The notes under the pieces were generated by a model, which was given only the letters and a program-made list of their open reading frames with translations, was not told the origin of the DNA and searched no databases. Positions 45,095 to 53,873 of a stretch of 64,000 bases of DNA are shown here, piece after piece. Position 1 is the first letter of the stretch; every line of letters starts with the position of its first letter. The stretch lies in assembly GCF_000582685.1 (NCBI RefSeq), contig NZ_KK073768.1:909831-973830 (forward strand), given 5' to 3'. The DNA is from [Scytonema hofmanni] UTEX 2349 (lineage in GTDB: Bacteria > Cyanobacteriota > Cyanobacteriia > Cyanobacteriales > Nostocaceae). The position numbers and the translations under genes were made by a program.

Positions 45095-46048
45095 TTACCA
45101 ATTGTGATAAAGCTGACGCACCCAACGTAAAGGTTCTTCATGAGAAAGCCTAATTTTGGGTTCAAATCTTGGATAGAGATTTTCCAGCATCGTCACATCT
45201 TGCCGAATTATTTCTTCTGTAGCTTTGATAGTTGGTGGTTCAAGAATTGAATTGAAAACACCAAAAGATTTTTCAGCAAATAGTGGGATAAATATCCTTG
45301 TTGTGTTTTGGTTTTGTGGATATATAGTAAATGCTTGCACAAGTTTACCCAAGGGTGAATCATTATAAACAACTACCAAAGATGGAAAGTAATTTTCTAG
45401 AACTAATTCCACCGGATTAGGAGAAAATAGTAAAGCTATATTTTTTCGGTACTCACTCAGAGTATTTTTCTCTCTGATGTGCTTGATGATAGAGACAGAG
45501 AAATAATTATTAGCTTGAAAATCATTAACTATTGTTTCTTTGATTCTAAAAAGTTCTCGATGAGTTCCTTTGGCATGATTTACATCATGATTAATTTCTA
45601 ATGCATCAAGAAAAGGTGCTTTGATAGTTACATCTCCCGCAACACCAATAAACCGAAATTGAGTTGATAGCTTTTCCAAAACATCCGGAATGGGAAGCTT
45701 GGGTTCTTGATTAGCGTAAGTCCAAATAAAATCACCTTGAAAAAATAATTTAAGTTGCTTTGCGAGAGGTTTGGAATTTTTTTCATTTGGTAAAATTGCT
45801 CTACCTTCCGAGTCAAATTCTAATGCATGAAAAGGACAAGCTATTGTATTAGTATCTGGACAAATCCAACCATCAGAAAGTTTTGCACCCATGTGAGGGC
45901 AGATATTTTCTAAAGCGGAAATTTCACCTTTTTCATTTTTCCAAAATACATAATCTTGACCACAAATAGTAAATAATTTAGGTTTATTTACTTTTAACAT
46001 GGATTTGTGGGCTATTAACCAAGGGGCACCGGGTAAATTCCAAGTCAT
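45095..46048 (-). CDS. Rieske [2Fe-2S] ring-hydroxylating oxygenase-like protein
   Basis: 317 codons from ATG 46046-46048; a TTG six bases upstream is an alternative. N-terminal Rieske domain with the cluster ligands C50/H52 (ENICPHMGAKL) and C71/H74 (IACPFHALEF). A C-terminal catalytic domain has the mononuclear-iron pattern LEINHDVNHAKGTH near residues 150-165. This is the layout of pheophorbide-a-oxygenase/terminal-oxygenase-type proteins, but the sequence does not define the substrate. No ferredoxin or reductase gene nearby. Confidence 0.87.
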   Translation of the reverse strand: MTWNLPGAPWLIAHKSMLKVNKPKLFTICGQDYVFWKNEKGEISALENICPHMGAKLSDGWICPDTNTIACPFHALEFDSEGRAILPNEKNSKPLAKQLKLFFQGDFIWTYANQEPKLPIPDVLEKLSTQFRFIGVAGDVTIKAPFLDALEINHDVNHAKGTHRELFRIKETIVNDFQANNYFSVSIIKHIREKNTLSEYRKNIALLFSPNPVELVLENYFPSLVVVYNDSPLGKLVQAFTIYPQNQNTTRIFIPLFAEKSFGVFNSILEPPTIKATEEIIRQDVTMLENLYPRFEPKIRLSHEEPLRWVRQLYHNW

Positions 46049-46155
46049 ATGCAACGCAACTAATACTTTTATTTATTAGTATGGCGTTCGCACTTTCTCG
46101 CGTCTTGTATATTCATCCGATTTTTTGTACGTTCTTGTTATCTTTGCAGGATTTT

Positions 46156-46734
46156 TTAATCTTGAACGTCGAAGTCTACTTTATCGTAAATATCTGCCAG
46201 GGAAATTTCAAAAGAAATAGAGGCTAAGGATATCGTGACATCAGCATCTTCAAATTCAGTAAATATCCAGCGGTTGTTATCTGTTTTGCTGTATTGTTCA
46301 ACGTGCATTGTATACTGGTCAATTAGCAGATATTCTTGAAAGCTGCCAATTGTTCGATAAGCTGCAAATTTTTCATCTCGGTCATAGCTTTTGGTTGATT
46401 TTGAAAGTACCTCACCAATCATTATCGGATTTGTCAGAGTGTCTTTTCTTCCTTCTTGAAATTCAAGTTCACCTGCAATAACCATCACATCAGGATAAGT
46501 ATTAATTCGCTTTTGAGGAATCCATAATCTTTGGTCTGTAACAAAAACGCGGTAAGGTTGACGTTTCAGAGCAAAATTGAGCGCTGCATAGAAATTGCCA
46601 GCAATTTGGTTATGATTGGGTGTTCCACCTGTCATTGGGATAATTTGACCATTAATATATTCGTGCCGTTCTTCGGATTTTACCTCTATTTCTAGGTATT
46701 CTTCAGGTGAGTAGTAGCGTTCTGCAATAATCAT
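46156..46734 (-). CDS. Uma2 family (PD-(D/E)XK-like) protein
   Basis: 192 codons, ATG start. Uma2 pattern: YYSPEEYLEIEVKSEERHEY with GQIIPMTGGTPNHNQIAGN, VFVTDQRLWIP, YPDVMVIAGE, and IMIGEVLSKSTKSYDRDEKF. The Asp of YPDV and the Glu-x-x-Ser of EVLSKST fit the restriction-like nuclease core. These proteins are very abundant in cyanobacteria; their function is poorly known. A second, broken Uma2 gene lies at 52742. Confidence 0.92.
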   Translation of the reverse strand: MIIAERYYSPEEYLEIEVKSEERHEYINGQIIPMTGGTPNHNQIAGNFYAALNFALKRQPYRVFVTDQRLWIPQKRINTYPDVMVIAGELEFQEGRKDTLTNPIMIGEVLSKSTKSYDRDEKFAAYRTIGSFQEYLLIDQYTMHVEQYSKTDNNRWIFTEFEDADVTISLASISFEISLADIYDKVDFDVQD

Positions 46735-46788
46735 GGAATTTCAACCCCCAAGTCTACAAATTATTAACTTAATCTTACTAAACTATTA

Positions 46789-47682
46789 TTAACTTAATAT
46801 TTGTTTGGGTGTCACTCCCAATAATCTTTTAAAATGCCTATTAAGATGACTTTGGTTAGCGAAACCGACTTTGTAAGCAACTTCTGCAAGGCTCAAATTA
46901 CCTTGCAAAAGTAAATTTTTTGCCCGTTCCACCCGACAACGAATCACATATTGATGCGCGGAGATGCCCATTGACTGTTTGAATAAGTGAGAAAAATAAT
47001 GCGGACTTATCTGGACTAGAGCAGCCAATTCTGTTAAACTTAAATCCTGTTCTAAGTGGGCGTTTATATAGTCAATTACTTTCTTAAATTTATACTTTGA
47101 GAAACCGTCTTTATATTCTGGTAAAATCGGTTTGCATGTTGAATAATGTTGCATTAAGTGAACTGACAAAGCATTTATCATCGTCTCTGCATAAAGACGA
47201 CTATTTGTCGGATTATTTTCTAACACACTTTTCAGCGCTAATCCGATTTGGTAAATCAAAGGATCAGGTGTGGCAAAGTGCGGTAATAATTCCACATCTT
47301 TTCCATCTGCTGATTCGTTAATTGTACGAGCAAAAACATCAGGTTCTATACCAAGAATGATAAAATCGCCTTCTGCATCCCAAGCTGCACTTTGACCGAC
47401 GTTGACCGGATTAATAACTATATCACCTCCGACTACTGCATCACGGTGAAAGCGTCCATCTAGTTTGCGCTCGGCATGAATTACACGGTTTCCATGTGTG
47501 AAAATCGCAATAGAATGCCAACGAGGGGTAGAAACTTCCGGCACTTCATAAGCAGGTTGACACATATAGCCAAAAGTTACCCCATGCCAACCTACATCTA
47601 AGCTAGTGAGGATTGGTGGACGTGGGTAAAGCTGCAATGCCTCATTTTCTTCGGTTAAGACTAAGGGCTTTTCTTGGGGCAT
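46789..47682 (-). CDS. AraC family transcriptional regulator
   Basis: 297 codons, ATG start. Residues about 195-297 form the AraC/XylS DNA-binding domain: VIDYINAHLEQDLSLTELAA, ISPHYFSHLFKQSMGISAHQ, and the second helix-turn-helix SLAEVAYKVGFANQSHLNRH...LGVTPKQ. The N-terminal 190 residues are a cupin-like ligand domain by position (FIILGIEPD region). It is separated from the neighbouring genes by repeats; regulon unknown. The Uma2 gene lies 55 bp downstream on the same strand. Confidence 0.93.
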   Translation of the reverse strand: MPQEKPLVLTEENEALQLYPRPPILTSLDVGWHGVTFGYMCQPAYEVPEVSTPRWHSIAIFTHGNRVIHAERKLDGRFHRDAVVGGDIVINPVNVGQSAAWDAEGDFIILGIEPDVFARTINESADGKDVELLPHFATPDPLIYQIGLALKSVLENNPTNSRLYAETMINALSVHLMQHYSTCKPILPEYKDGFSKYKFKKVIDYINAHLEQDLSLTELAALVQISPHYFSHLFKQSMGISAHQYVIRCRVERAKNLLLQGNLSLAEVAYKVGFANQSHLNRHFKRLLGVTPKQILS

Positions 47683-47737
47683 AGGTTACACAAATACCTA
47701 TCTACCCAATAGTATATCAGTATATATTTCCCGAAAA

Positions 47738-47865
47738 GTAGAGACGTAGCACTGCTACGTCTCTACAAGGGTTTCGGGCAATGCATAATTAATTTCTGGA
47801 GATGTCTAGTAGTCTATCGCATTAATTTTGCGGGGTTGTAGAGACGCGAAATTTCGCGTCTCAGA
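47738..47865. repeat. Two GTAGAGACG-family hairpins, one with MITE terminus
   Basis: A GTAGCACTGCTAC-core hairpin (47738-47766) is followed by ACAAGGGTTTCGGGCAATGCA and the terminal motif GGAGATGTCTA (47798-47808). A second hairpin with GCGAAATTTCGC core is at 47838-47865. It lies between the AraC and photolyase genes. Confidence 0.75.
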
Positions 47866-47928
47866 GCGGGTTTTGGTAACAAACTAATCAATCAGAACTT
47901 ATGAGACAGAGTACTAGTATATATTCGT

Positions 47929-48345
47929 TTATTCAAACACATATTTTTCAGCTACTTTCCAATAGCGAGAGAAACGCTTCAAGTCGATATAGCCGTCGTA
48001 TTCAAAAAACGGTTCTACTTCAAAAATTTCCAAGTCCAAAGTTTTCTCAATTTCATTACATATTATATCAAAACGCGGGCTAACACTTTCTGCGGTGACA
48101 ACTAAGTTAGTATTATGCTCTTTGGCAAAAGCTAAAACTTCTCGCGCTACATCACCACGACGAATGACAACGGGTAATTCTAATAAGCATTCGTAGATAA
48201 AAGTGAGGCGTTTCAGGCTTAATTGCCATTCTTCAATTAAAGCATCATCCCAAACCCAAATTGCGGGTGCGTCGGGGTATTCTTTTAGTGCGGGGTTTTG
48301 GGGACTTAGACAATCTCCATGTACCCAAATAATTGGTTTAGTCAT
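47929..48345 (-). CDS. Photolyase/cryptochrome N-terminal alpha/beta domain, stand-alone
   Basis: 138 codons, ATG start. MTKPIIWVHGDCLSPQNPAL begins a Rossmann-like DNA-photolyase N-terminal domain, with APAIWVWDDALIEEW and VIRRGDVAREVLAFAKEHN (the FRGD-like strand-loop of photolyases) and LVVTAESVSPRFD. Normally this part binds an antenna chromophore and is fused in front of the FAD domain. Here it is a separate gene 37 bp after the FAD-domain gene on the same strand, so the two are probably co-transcribed and interact. Confidence 0.75.
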   Translation of the reverse strand: MTKPIIWVHGDCLSPQNPALKEYPDAPAIWVWDDALIEEWQLSLKRLTFIYECLLELPVVIRRGDVAREVLAFAKEHNTNLVVTAESVSPRFDIICNEIEKTLDLEIFEVEPFFEYDGYIDLKRFSRYWKVAEKYVFE

Positions 48346-48382
48346 TGGTTTTTAGATTTTAAATAACGAACCACCAAGATTT

Positions 48383-49234
48383 TTAACGGCGTTTTTTGCC
48401 TTTTTGCCAACTTTGACTGTTAGCTTGTTTGTTAAATTCACCTTTGGGAAAAAGCTTCTGTTCAATTTCTTCATAACTACCTTCAAAGTCACAATGACCG
48501 TAAAGGGGACACTGTTTACAATAAACGCTTTCGGTGTAACGTTCTAAATTTTCGCGGTTGAAAAAATAAGGTTTGTGACTAAAGGTGCTGGCTACCCATT
48601 GCCATGACATATTGTTGCTAGCAGGATCACCATCTAATAAATGCTCTAAAAACCACTTTGCGCCAGTTTGCCAACGAATACGCTGCCAGTGGACAATGTA
48701 AGCTGCCATCCACATGCGTGCATGGTTGTGCAAGTAGCCTGTTTCGCGTAAGTCACGGCTGAAGCTGTCTATGCAAACTCTGCGTGTGGTGCTTTGTTTG
48801 ATGTCTTGTGGTAATTCAGGTGCGTAATCTGCGGGGGTATAGCCTGTTTTATATTCTTCTTGGTCTCGCCAGATATTATCCCCTAGTTTGGCATATAAAC
48901 GCTGCCAATAGTCGCGCCAGCCTAGCTCGTTAATTAGTTTAGTTGTTTCGTCTGGGTTTGCTGTCTGCTCAACGACATAATCTCGTATTTCTCGCAGACT
49001 CAGAACCCCATAACGAATATAAGGTGAAAGTCGCGTTACTGCACCTGTGAAAAAGTTACGTGTTTTTGCGTAGCGTGCAGCGTCTACTTTTTGCAGCGCT
49101 TTGTCGGCAGCTTTGCGTCCGCCGACAATTTCGCTGATATGATTATCTCGTTGTGCTGCGTCTGGAAATTGTTCTTTTAGGTAAGTTACTAACTCTTCGC
49201 GGTTAGTAAAGTCGCGCTGCATGTTATTGGTCAT
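48383..49234 (-). CDS. Photolyase/cryptochrome FAD-binding domain protein
   Basis: 283 codons from ATG 49232-49234 (MTNNMQRDFTNREEL); frames upstream include a HIP1 site and look non-coding, and an ATG at 49222 is close. FAD-domain features: TRLSPYIRYGVLSLREI, LINELGWRDYWQRLYAKL, then NHARMWMAAYIVHW and DGDPASNNMSWQWVASTF, which line the FAD pocket and substrate cleft in photolyases. A C-terminal cysteine group (YCKQCPLYGHCDF) might hold a metal or cluster. The missing N-terminal domain is supplied by the next gene. Confidence 0.87.
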   Translation of the reverse strand: MTNNMQRDFTNREELVTYLKEQFPDAAQRDNHISEIVGGRKAADKALQKVDAARYAKTRNFFTGAVTRLSPYIRYGVLSLREIRDYVVEQTANPDETTKLINELGWRDYWQRLYAKLGDNIWRDQEEYKTGYTPADYAPELPQDIKQSTTRRVCIDSFSRDLRETGYLHNHARMWMAAYIVHWQRIRWQTGAKWFLEHLLDGDPASNNMSWQWVASTFSHKPYFFNRENLERYTESVYCKQCPLYGHCDFEGSYEEIEQKLFPKGEFNKQANSQSWQKGKKRR

Positions 49235-49441
49235 TTGTAAACTATTTGACGACTTTATAATTATGGCGGATGAATGCAAGCGATCGCTCTCAACCATATG
49301 AGATAATTTTTTTTTATTCAAATGAGAAGTCGGGGATCTTGTTGTTCAAATTAAATATGCGTTATCCAGAATCTTTGTAAAGACGTAGCAGTGCTATGTC
49401 TCTACATTATAATAATGAATAAAGCTAGTATTTTATCAACT

Positions 49442-50068
49442 ATGGTTACAGTCATCCAAGCTCAAAACCTCAACATCATTGACTTAGAAGACAAATTTGG
49501 TCTACAGCTAGCTGACAGCGACCAATTTTTTACAGAGTGGTTTGATAATCTGCCAGAAATTACTGAGTTAGAAAAGCAGGCTCTAGACCGAGTTAAAACT
49601 AATTATCTTAGCTTGGTTAAGCGCCGGCGTATTTTAGAAGAATTAGTAAAACTGGTTGTGCTAGCTCCCTTGTTAGATTTAGCAGGATTTTATCGCCTTC
49701 CTTTTGATATTGATACCGAAGAATCTATACAAATTGCTTTGGAAGATGAGGAAGAAATTATCCGAGGTCGCATTGATGTGCTGGTTCTAAAACAACAATT
49801 GTGGTTATTAACTATCGAATCTAAAAGGGCTGGATTTTCTCTAATAATGGGTATACCCCAAGCCCTAGCTTATATGTTGAGTAATCCTCACCCTGAAAAA
49901 CCTACTTTTGGGTTAGTAATGAATGGTAGTAATTTTATTTTCCTGAAACTAACTAAGCAAGATGTACCAAAGTATGCTTTGTCTGATGAATTGACGCTGT
50001 TGAAGCGAGAAAATGAACTGTATAAAGTTCTGAGTATATTAAAAAATCTTGGTCAAATTCTGACTTAA
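49442..50068 (+). CDS. HsdR_N-like (PD-(D/E)XK) protein
   Basis: 208 codons from ATG 49442 (MVTVIQAQNLNIIDLEDKFG); upstream ATGs at 49391 and 49415 only add weak sequence. It resembles the N-terminal nuclease region of type I restriction R subunits: VLAPLLDLAGFYRLPF, then the PD-(D/E)XK core RGRIDVLVLKQQLWLLTIES with Lys next (Asp...Glu-Ser-Lys). No helicase motor, HsdS or HsdM follows, so it is a free-standing cyanobacterial family member rather than a restriction system. It ends 5 bp before the cysteine desulfurase. Confidence 0.8.
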   Translation: MVTVIQAQNLNIIDLEDKFGLQLADSDQFFTEWFDNLPEITELEKQALDRVKTNYLSLVKRRRILEELVKLVVLAPLLDLAGFYRLPFDIDTEESIQIALEDEEEIIRGRIDVLVLKQQLWLLTIESKRAGFSLIMGIPQALAYMLSNPHPEKPTFGLVMNGSNFIFLKLTKQDVPKYALSDELTLLKRENELYKVLSILKNLGQILT

Positions 50069-50073
50069 TAATT

Positions 50074-51240
50074 ATGTCTTTTCGTCCTATATATCTCGAT
50101 TGTCACGCTACCACTCCTGTAGATGAAAGGGTATTAGCAGCAATGCTACCTTACTTCACTGAACACTTTGGAAATCCCTCTAGTATTAGTCATGTTTATG
50201 GTTGGGAAGCAGAAGCGGCAGTTAAACAAACTCGGAAAATTTTGGCAGAGGCAATTAATGCTTCTCCTGAAGAAATTGTCTTTACCAGCGGTGCAACAGA
50301 AGCGAATAATTTAGCGATTAAAGGTGTTGCTGAAGCTTACTTTCAAAAAGGGCAACATATTATTACTGTTGCAACCGAACATAGTGCAGTTATTGACCCT
50401 TGCAACTATCTAAAAACTCTTGGTTTTGAAATTACAATTCTTCCAGTTGAAAAAGACGGGATAATTAATTTAGATGAGTTAGAAAAAGCTTTCCGTCCTG
50501 ATACAATTTTAGTTTCGGTGATGGCTGCTAATAATGAAATTGGCGTTTTGCAACCGTTAGCAGAAATTGGTGAATTATGTCGTCGTCAAGAAGTTATTTT
50601 TCACACCGATGCTGCACAAGCGATCGCCAAAATTCCCCTTGATGTGCAAGGGATGAAAATTGACTTGATGTCGCTAACAGCACACAAAGTATATGGTCCA
50701 AAGGGTATCGGTGCGCTATATGTGCGTCGTCGCAATCCCAGAGTACAACTCGCAGCACAACAACATGGTGGGGGACATGAGCGGGGAATGCGTTCTGGTA
50801 CGTTATATACACCGCAAATTGTTGGATTTGGCAAAGCTGTAGAAATCGGTTTGGAAGAACAGGAAAGAGAATGCGATCGCTTGACACAATTAACCCTCTT
50901 ATTATGGGAACAACTTTCCCAATTGCCAGGAATTCACCTCAACGGACATCCTACCCTACGATTGCCAGGAAATTTAAATATCAGTGTTGAAAAAGTTGAT
51001 GGCTCTGCATTACTCTTGGGATTGCAACCTGTAATGGCAGTTTCTTCTGGATCTGCTTGTTCTTCAGCCACAACTGCACCTTCTCATGTTCTCACAGCGC
51101 TGGGACATTCGGAACAATTAGCTTATGCATCCGTGCGGTTTGGAATTGGTAGGTTTAATACGCAAGAGGAAATTGATAGGGTAGCGGAACATTTTATTTC
51201 TACGGTGCAAAGTTTGCGGAAGCAGGCAACGTTTGTGTGA
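50074..51240 (+). CDS. Cysteine desulfurase (NifS/IscS type)
   Basis: 388 codons, ATG start. PLP-dependent class V fold: YLDCHATTPVDERVL at the start, TSGATEANNLAIKG, HTDAAQAIAKIPLD, the PLP lysine K205 in SLTAHKVYGPKG, and the persulfide cysteine C329 in SSGSACSSATT within the flexible loop of group I desulfurases. It converts cysteine to alanine, giving sulfur for Fe-S clusters or thiolation. Full length. No isc/nif scaffold is adjacent, although a Nfu scaffold lies at 39586. Gene symbol left open because cyanobacteria carry several paralogues. Confidence 0.95.
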   Translation: MSFRPIYLDCHATTPVDERVLAAMLPYFTEHFGNPSSISHVYGWEAEAAVKQTRKILAEAINASPEEIVFTSGATEANNLAIKGVAEAYFQKGQHIITVATEHSAVIDPCNYLKTLGFEITILPVEKDGIINLDELEKAFRPDTILVSVMAANNEIGVLQPLAEIGELCRRQEVIFHTDAAQAIAKIPLDVQGMKIDLMSLTAHKVYGPKGIGALYVRRRNPRVQLAAQQHGGGHERGMRSGTLYTPQIVGFGKAVEIGLEEQERECDRLTQLTLLLWEQLSQLPGIHLNGHPTLRLPGNLNISVEKVDGSALLLGLQPVMAVSSGSACSSATTAPSHVLTALGHSEQLAYASVRFGIGRFNTQEEIDRVAEHFISTVQSLRKQATFV

Positions 51241-51689
51241 AATAACGCACATATAAATTATATTATGCACTGCGTTGGTACACATATTAGACATCTCCGA
51301 AAATGAATCTAGAGACGTAGCACTGCTACGTCTCTACAAGGGTTTCAGATAACGCATCATTAATTTATGGAGATGTCTATCGTAGAGACGTTCCGGCGGA
51401 ACGTCTTTACATCCGGATTCATACATCGTCAGGACTTCAGTCCTTATCTTGATAATATGAGGACTGAAGTACTCACTAGGAATTTATTAAAAGCGATCTT
51501 TATTCGTAGTAAGGACTTCATACCATGTCCGGGGGTACACCCATAATTCATGAAGAACCCCACCCACCTGTAGCACCCTCCCCGCTTGCAGTCCGGGTTG
51601 GGGAGGGGTTATTTTATTATGGCTGTTTGAGCGGACATCATATCAGTCCTTATCTTGATTAGTTGAGGACTGAAGTCCTCACTAGGAAT
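51241..51689. repeat. Repeat-filled gap including a 92-bp MITE-like element
   Basis: The element at 51288-51379 starts TAGACATCTCC and ends GGAGATGTCTA, perfect 11-bp inverted ends, with a GTAGCACTGCTAC-core hairpin inside (51309-51337). It is followed by a GTTCCGGCGGAAC-core hairpin (51382-51410), two GGACTTCAGTCCTTATCTTGAT direct-repeat units (about 51430 and 51648) and a CCCCACCCACC...CCTCCCCGCTTGC stretch akin to 53526-53873. No gene. Confidence 0.75.
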
Positions 51690-52505
51690 TTATAACTCTT
51701 CCCCTACTGGTAGCGGGAAAGTTTCACCCGCTAAGTAAGCCTGAAAATTGTGTTGAAAATACAACCACGATGTCATATCTTCTCCTTCAAGAAAGGATTT
51801 TGGTGCATTCCTATATAGAGGAACGCGGGTATTAATTTCATCTTGAAGCAGTTGCGGTAACTCGCTTAACCCATCGACTTTGCTACCGTAAGCACTGTAT
51901 ATCAAATGACCCGGACGCGCTCCCATTTTCATCCAAGGAAGCCATTGACCGATTCTATCCCAACTCAACCTAAGTTGGGAAACTGAGGATAATTCTGAGT
52001 TTAATAAATCTGCGGTGGGGACGGTGATTTTAAATAACTCTGCTGCCTGATAAGTTGGATTTGGGCAATATTCAGCAAACTTTGGATCGTCTGCCAGAGG
52101 ATTGGGATAAGTGGGAAATATGTCAAATACGAAGGTTGTAATCTCACCATCTACTTGCGCTGGAAACTGACCTTTAAACTTACCTTGTACAGGACTATTG
52201 GCAACATGCATCACCGGCACTTTCTCCCCCGTCCAAGGATTTTCCCATTTTTGCACAATTTCATTTGTCTTTGGGTCGAGGTAGTAAGTCAGTTCTCTAG
52301 AGGTAAATTCCCAGCTATCATCTTTTGTGGGAATACATCTACTTACACTCACACCAAGTATTTGAAAGAGAAGTTTTTTCTTTTCACCTGGTATAAAGGC
52401 ATAAATTGCACCTTTCCAGACTAAAAATGTTGATTTCGTCGGATCGAGGGAAGAACGAGTCTTTACCCATGCTTGAGCATCAAATTCTTGAGTTTCGGCA
52501 ACCAT
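51690..52505 (-). CDS. DUF1838 family protein
   Basis: 271 codons, ATG start. Pattern TRSSLDPTKSTFLVWKGAIY, then FTSRELTYYLDPKTNEIVQK, NPWTGEKVPVMHVANSPVQG, and C-terminal TSWLYFQHNFQAYLAGE is the DUF1838 signature I recall from proteobacteria and cyanobacteria. No signal peptide or membrane segment. Members sit with catabolic or oxidoreductase genes in other genomes but no reaction is known. No informative neighbour here. Confidence 0.8.
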   Translation of the reverse strand: MVAETQEFDAQAWVKTRSSLDPTKSTFLVWKGAIYAFIPGEKKKLLFQILGVSVSRCIPTKDDSWEFTSRELTYYLDPKTNEIVQKWENPWTGEKVPVMHVANSPVQGKFKGQFPAQVDGEITTFVFDIFPTYPNPLADDPKFAEYCPNPTYQAAELFKITVPTADLLNSELSSVSQLRLSWDRIGQWLPWMKMGARPGHLIYSAYGSKVDGLSELPQLLQDEINTRVPLYRNAPKSFLEGEDMTSWLYFQHNFQAYLAGETFPLPVGEEL

Positions 52506-52585
52506 TTTTTGGCTCCTTGCTATGTGAGGTTAGAGGGGAAAAGGGTAGTGTCATCTCGATGCGATCGCAACTGACACATTATATA

Positions 52586-52614
52586 GTAGAGACGTTCCAT
52601 CGGAACGTCTTTAC
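52586..52614. repeat. GTAGAGACG-family hairpin
   Basis: GTAGAGACGTTCC and GGAACGTCTTTAC arms around AT-C centre. Found upstream of the DUF1838 gene; core subtype GTTCC/GGAAC. Confidence 0.75.
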
Positions 52615-52741
52615 CGTAGTGAGCGATGAGAGCGCTCATTTTGATCAAGACAAAGGGCAATAATATTACAAGAGTGTATGCGATCGCCATGATTATTCCC
52701 CCTAGTGCTAGGCTACAGTTAGCATTCCTCAAAAAGCAACT

Positions 52742-53252
52742 ATGACTGCCCTTACCGTTAACTTATATCCTGTCATTGAGTTAACAGATGAGCAATTCTT
52801 CCAACTCTGCCAGAATAATCGAGATTTACGCTTTGAGCGCAGCTTTGAGGGAGAATTAATTATTATGCCTCCAACAGGTTGGGAAAGTGGGAATCGAAAT
52901 ATTAAACTATCAGCTCGCTTAGAGCTATGGGCAGATGCTGATGGTACAGGATTAGCTTTTGACCCCAAATCCGGCACGATTTATGCCACTTGCTCCTGAT
53001 TTTGCCGTAGAATTACGCTCTGCAAGTGATACGTTACAGACTTTACGACAAAAAATGCAGGAGTATATTAACTGTGGTGTGCGTTTGGGTTGGCTAATTG
53101 ATCCTCAAAACCAAGGGGTAGAAATATACCGTCCAGGACAAGATGTGGAAATTTTGCGTAGGCGTAGCCCGTCGGAGACATCGCCTGCTAGTTTATCAGG
53201 TGAAGATGTTCTGCCGGGATTTGTCTTGGATTTAACACAAATTTTAACTTAG
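52742..53252 (+). pseudogene. Uma2 family gene with internal deletion and frameshift
   Basis: The N-terminal part (52742-52999) reads TALTVNLYPVIELTDEQFFQ, LIIMPPTGWESGNRNIKLS, GTGLAFDPKSG and then stops. The C-terminal part resumes in another frame (from about 52985) with LAPDFAVELRSASDTLQTLR, GWLIDPQNQGVEIYRPGQD and GEDVLPGFVLDL. The usual roughly 25-residue catalytic middle piece (SPDAAWV region) is missing, so the product cannot be an active nuclease. Near 53157-53185 the text ILRRRSPSETSP comes from a dispersed repeat (GGCGTAGCCCGTCGGAGAC) inserted in frame. Confidence 0.85.
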
Positions 53253-53280
53253 GAGCCGTGTAAAAGCGTAGCGTTTTTAA

Positions 53281-53505
53281 ATGCATCGGGTTGCATTGGC
53301 ATTGTATCGGGATGCAATGGCATTGGATCGGGTTGCATTGGCATTGCATCGGGTTGCATTGGCATTGCATCGAGTCACAATGGCATTGTATCGGGATGCA
53401 ATGGCATTGGATCGGGTTGCATTGGCATTGCATCGCGATCCAATCGCATTGTATCGGGTTGCATTGGCATTGCATGGGGTTGCATTGGCATTGTATCGGC
53501 TTGCC
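53281..53505. repeat. 21-bp minisatellite, about 10 copies
   Basis: Unit approximately CATCGGGTTGCATTGGCATT plus G, with scattered GATGCAATGG and GAGTCACAATGG variants. Because 21 is divisible by three and the unit has no stop in several frames, long artefactual frames appear on both strands. Located between the Uma2 pseudogene and a larger duplicated repeat. Confidence 0.9.
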
Positions 53506-53525
53506 TTTCTTTAATATCATGTCCG

Positions 53526-53873
53526 GTAGCTTACCCATAATAAAAGAACCCCACCCCCAACCCCTCCCCGCTTGCGGTGAGTCCACTCGGCGGTGTCGGT
53601 TTCCGTCCCGTCGAAGTGGCGAACCCGGAGGGGGAGGGGAGCTAAAGCGCAGCTTTGGCGGGGTAGGGTTCCGGGTCTGTTTGCTTAATTGCCCGGACAT
53701 GATGTAATTCCTAGCGTTCGTTATCAAATAGCTTACCCATAATAAAAGAACCCCACCCCCAACCCCTCCCCGCTTGCGGGGAGGGGAGCCAAAGCGCAGC
53801 TTTGGCAGGGTGGGGTTCCGGGTCTGTTTGCTTAATTGCCCGGACATGATATAATTCCTAGCGTTCGTTATCA
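53526..53873. repeat. Tandem duplication of a about 150-bp unit, one copy with a 50-bp insert
   Basis: Both units contain AGCTTACCCATAATAAAAGA, a CCCCACCCCCAACCCCTCCC tract, AAAGCGCAGCTTTGGC and GGGTCTGTTTGCTTAATTGC, ending TAGCGTTCGTTATCAAA. Unit 1 is about 53526-53727, unit 2 about 53728-53873. Unit 1 carries an extra stretch of about 50 bp (GAGTCCACTCGGCGGTGTCG...CGAACCCGGAGG). No gene. Confidence 0.8.

Noticed and set aside
49442..51240. Restriction or BREX-like defence system formed by the HsdR_N-like gene and cysteine desulfurase (Dnd-like)
   Set aside because: No DndB-E, HsdM/S or helicase genes nearby; the desulfurase has ordinary IscS motifs, and HsdR_N-like singletons are common in cyanobacteria.
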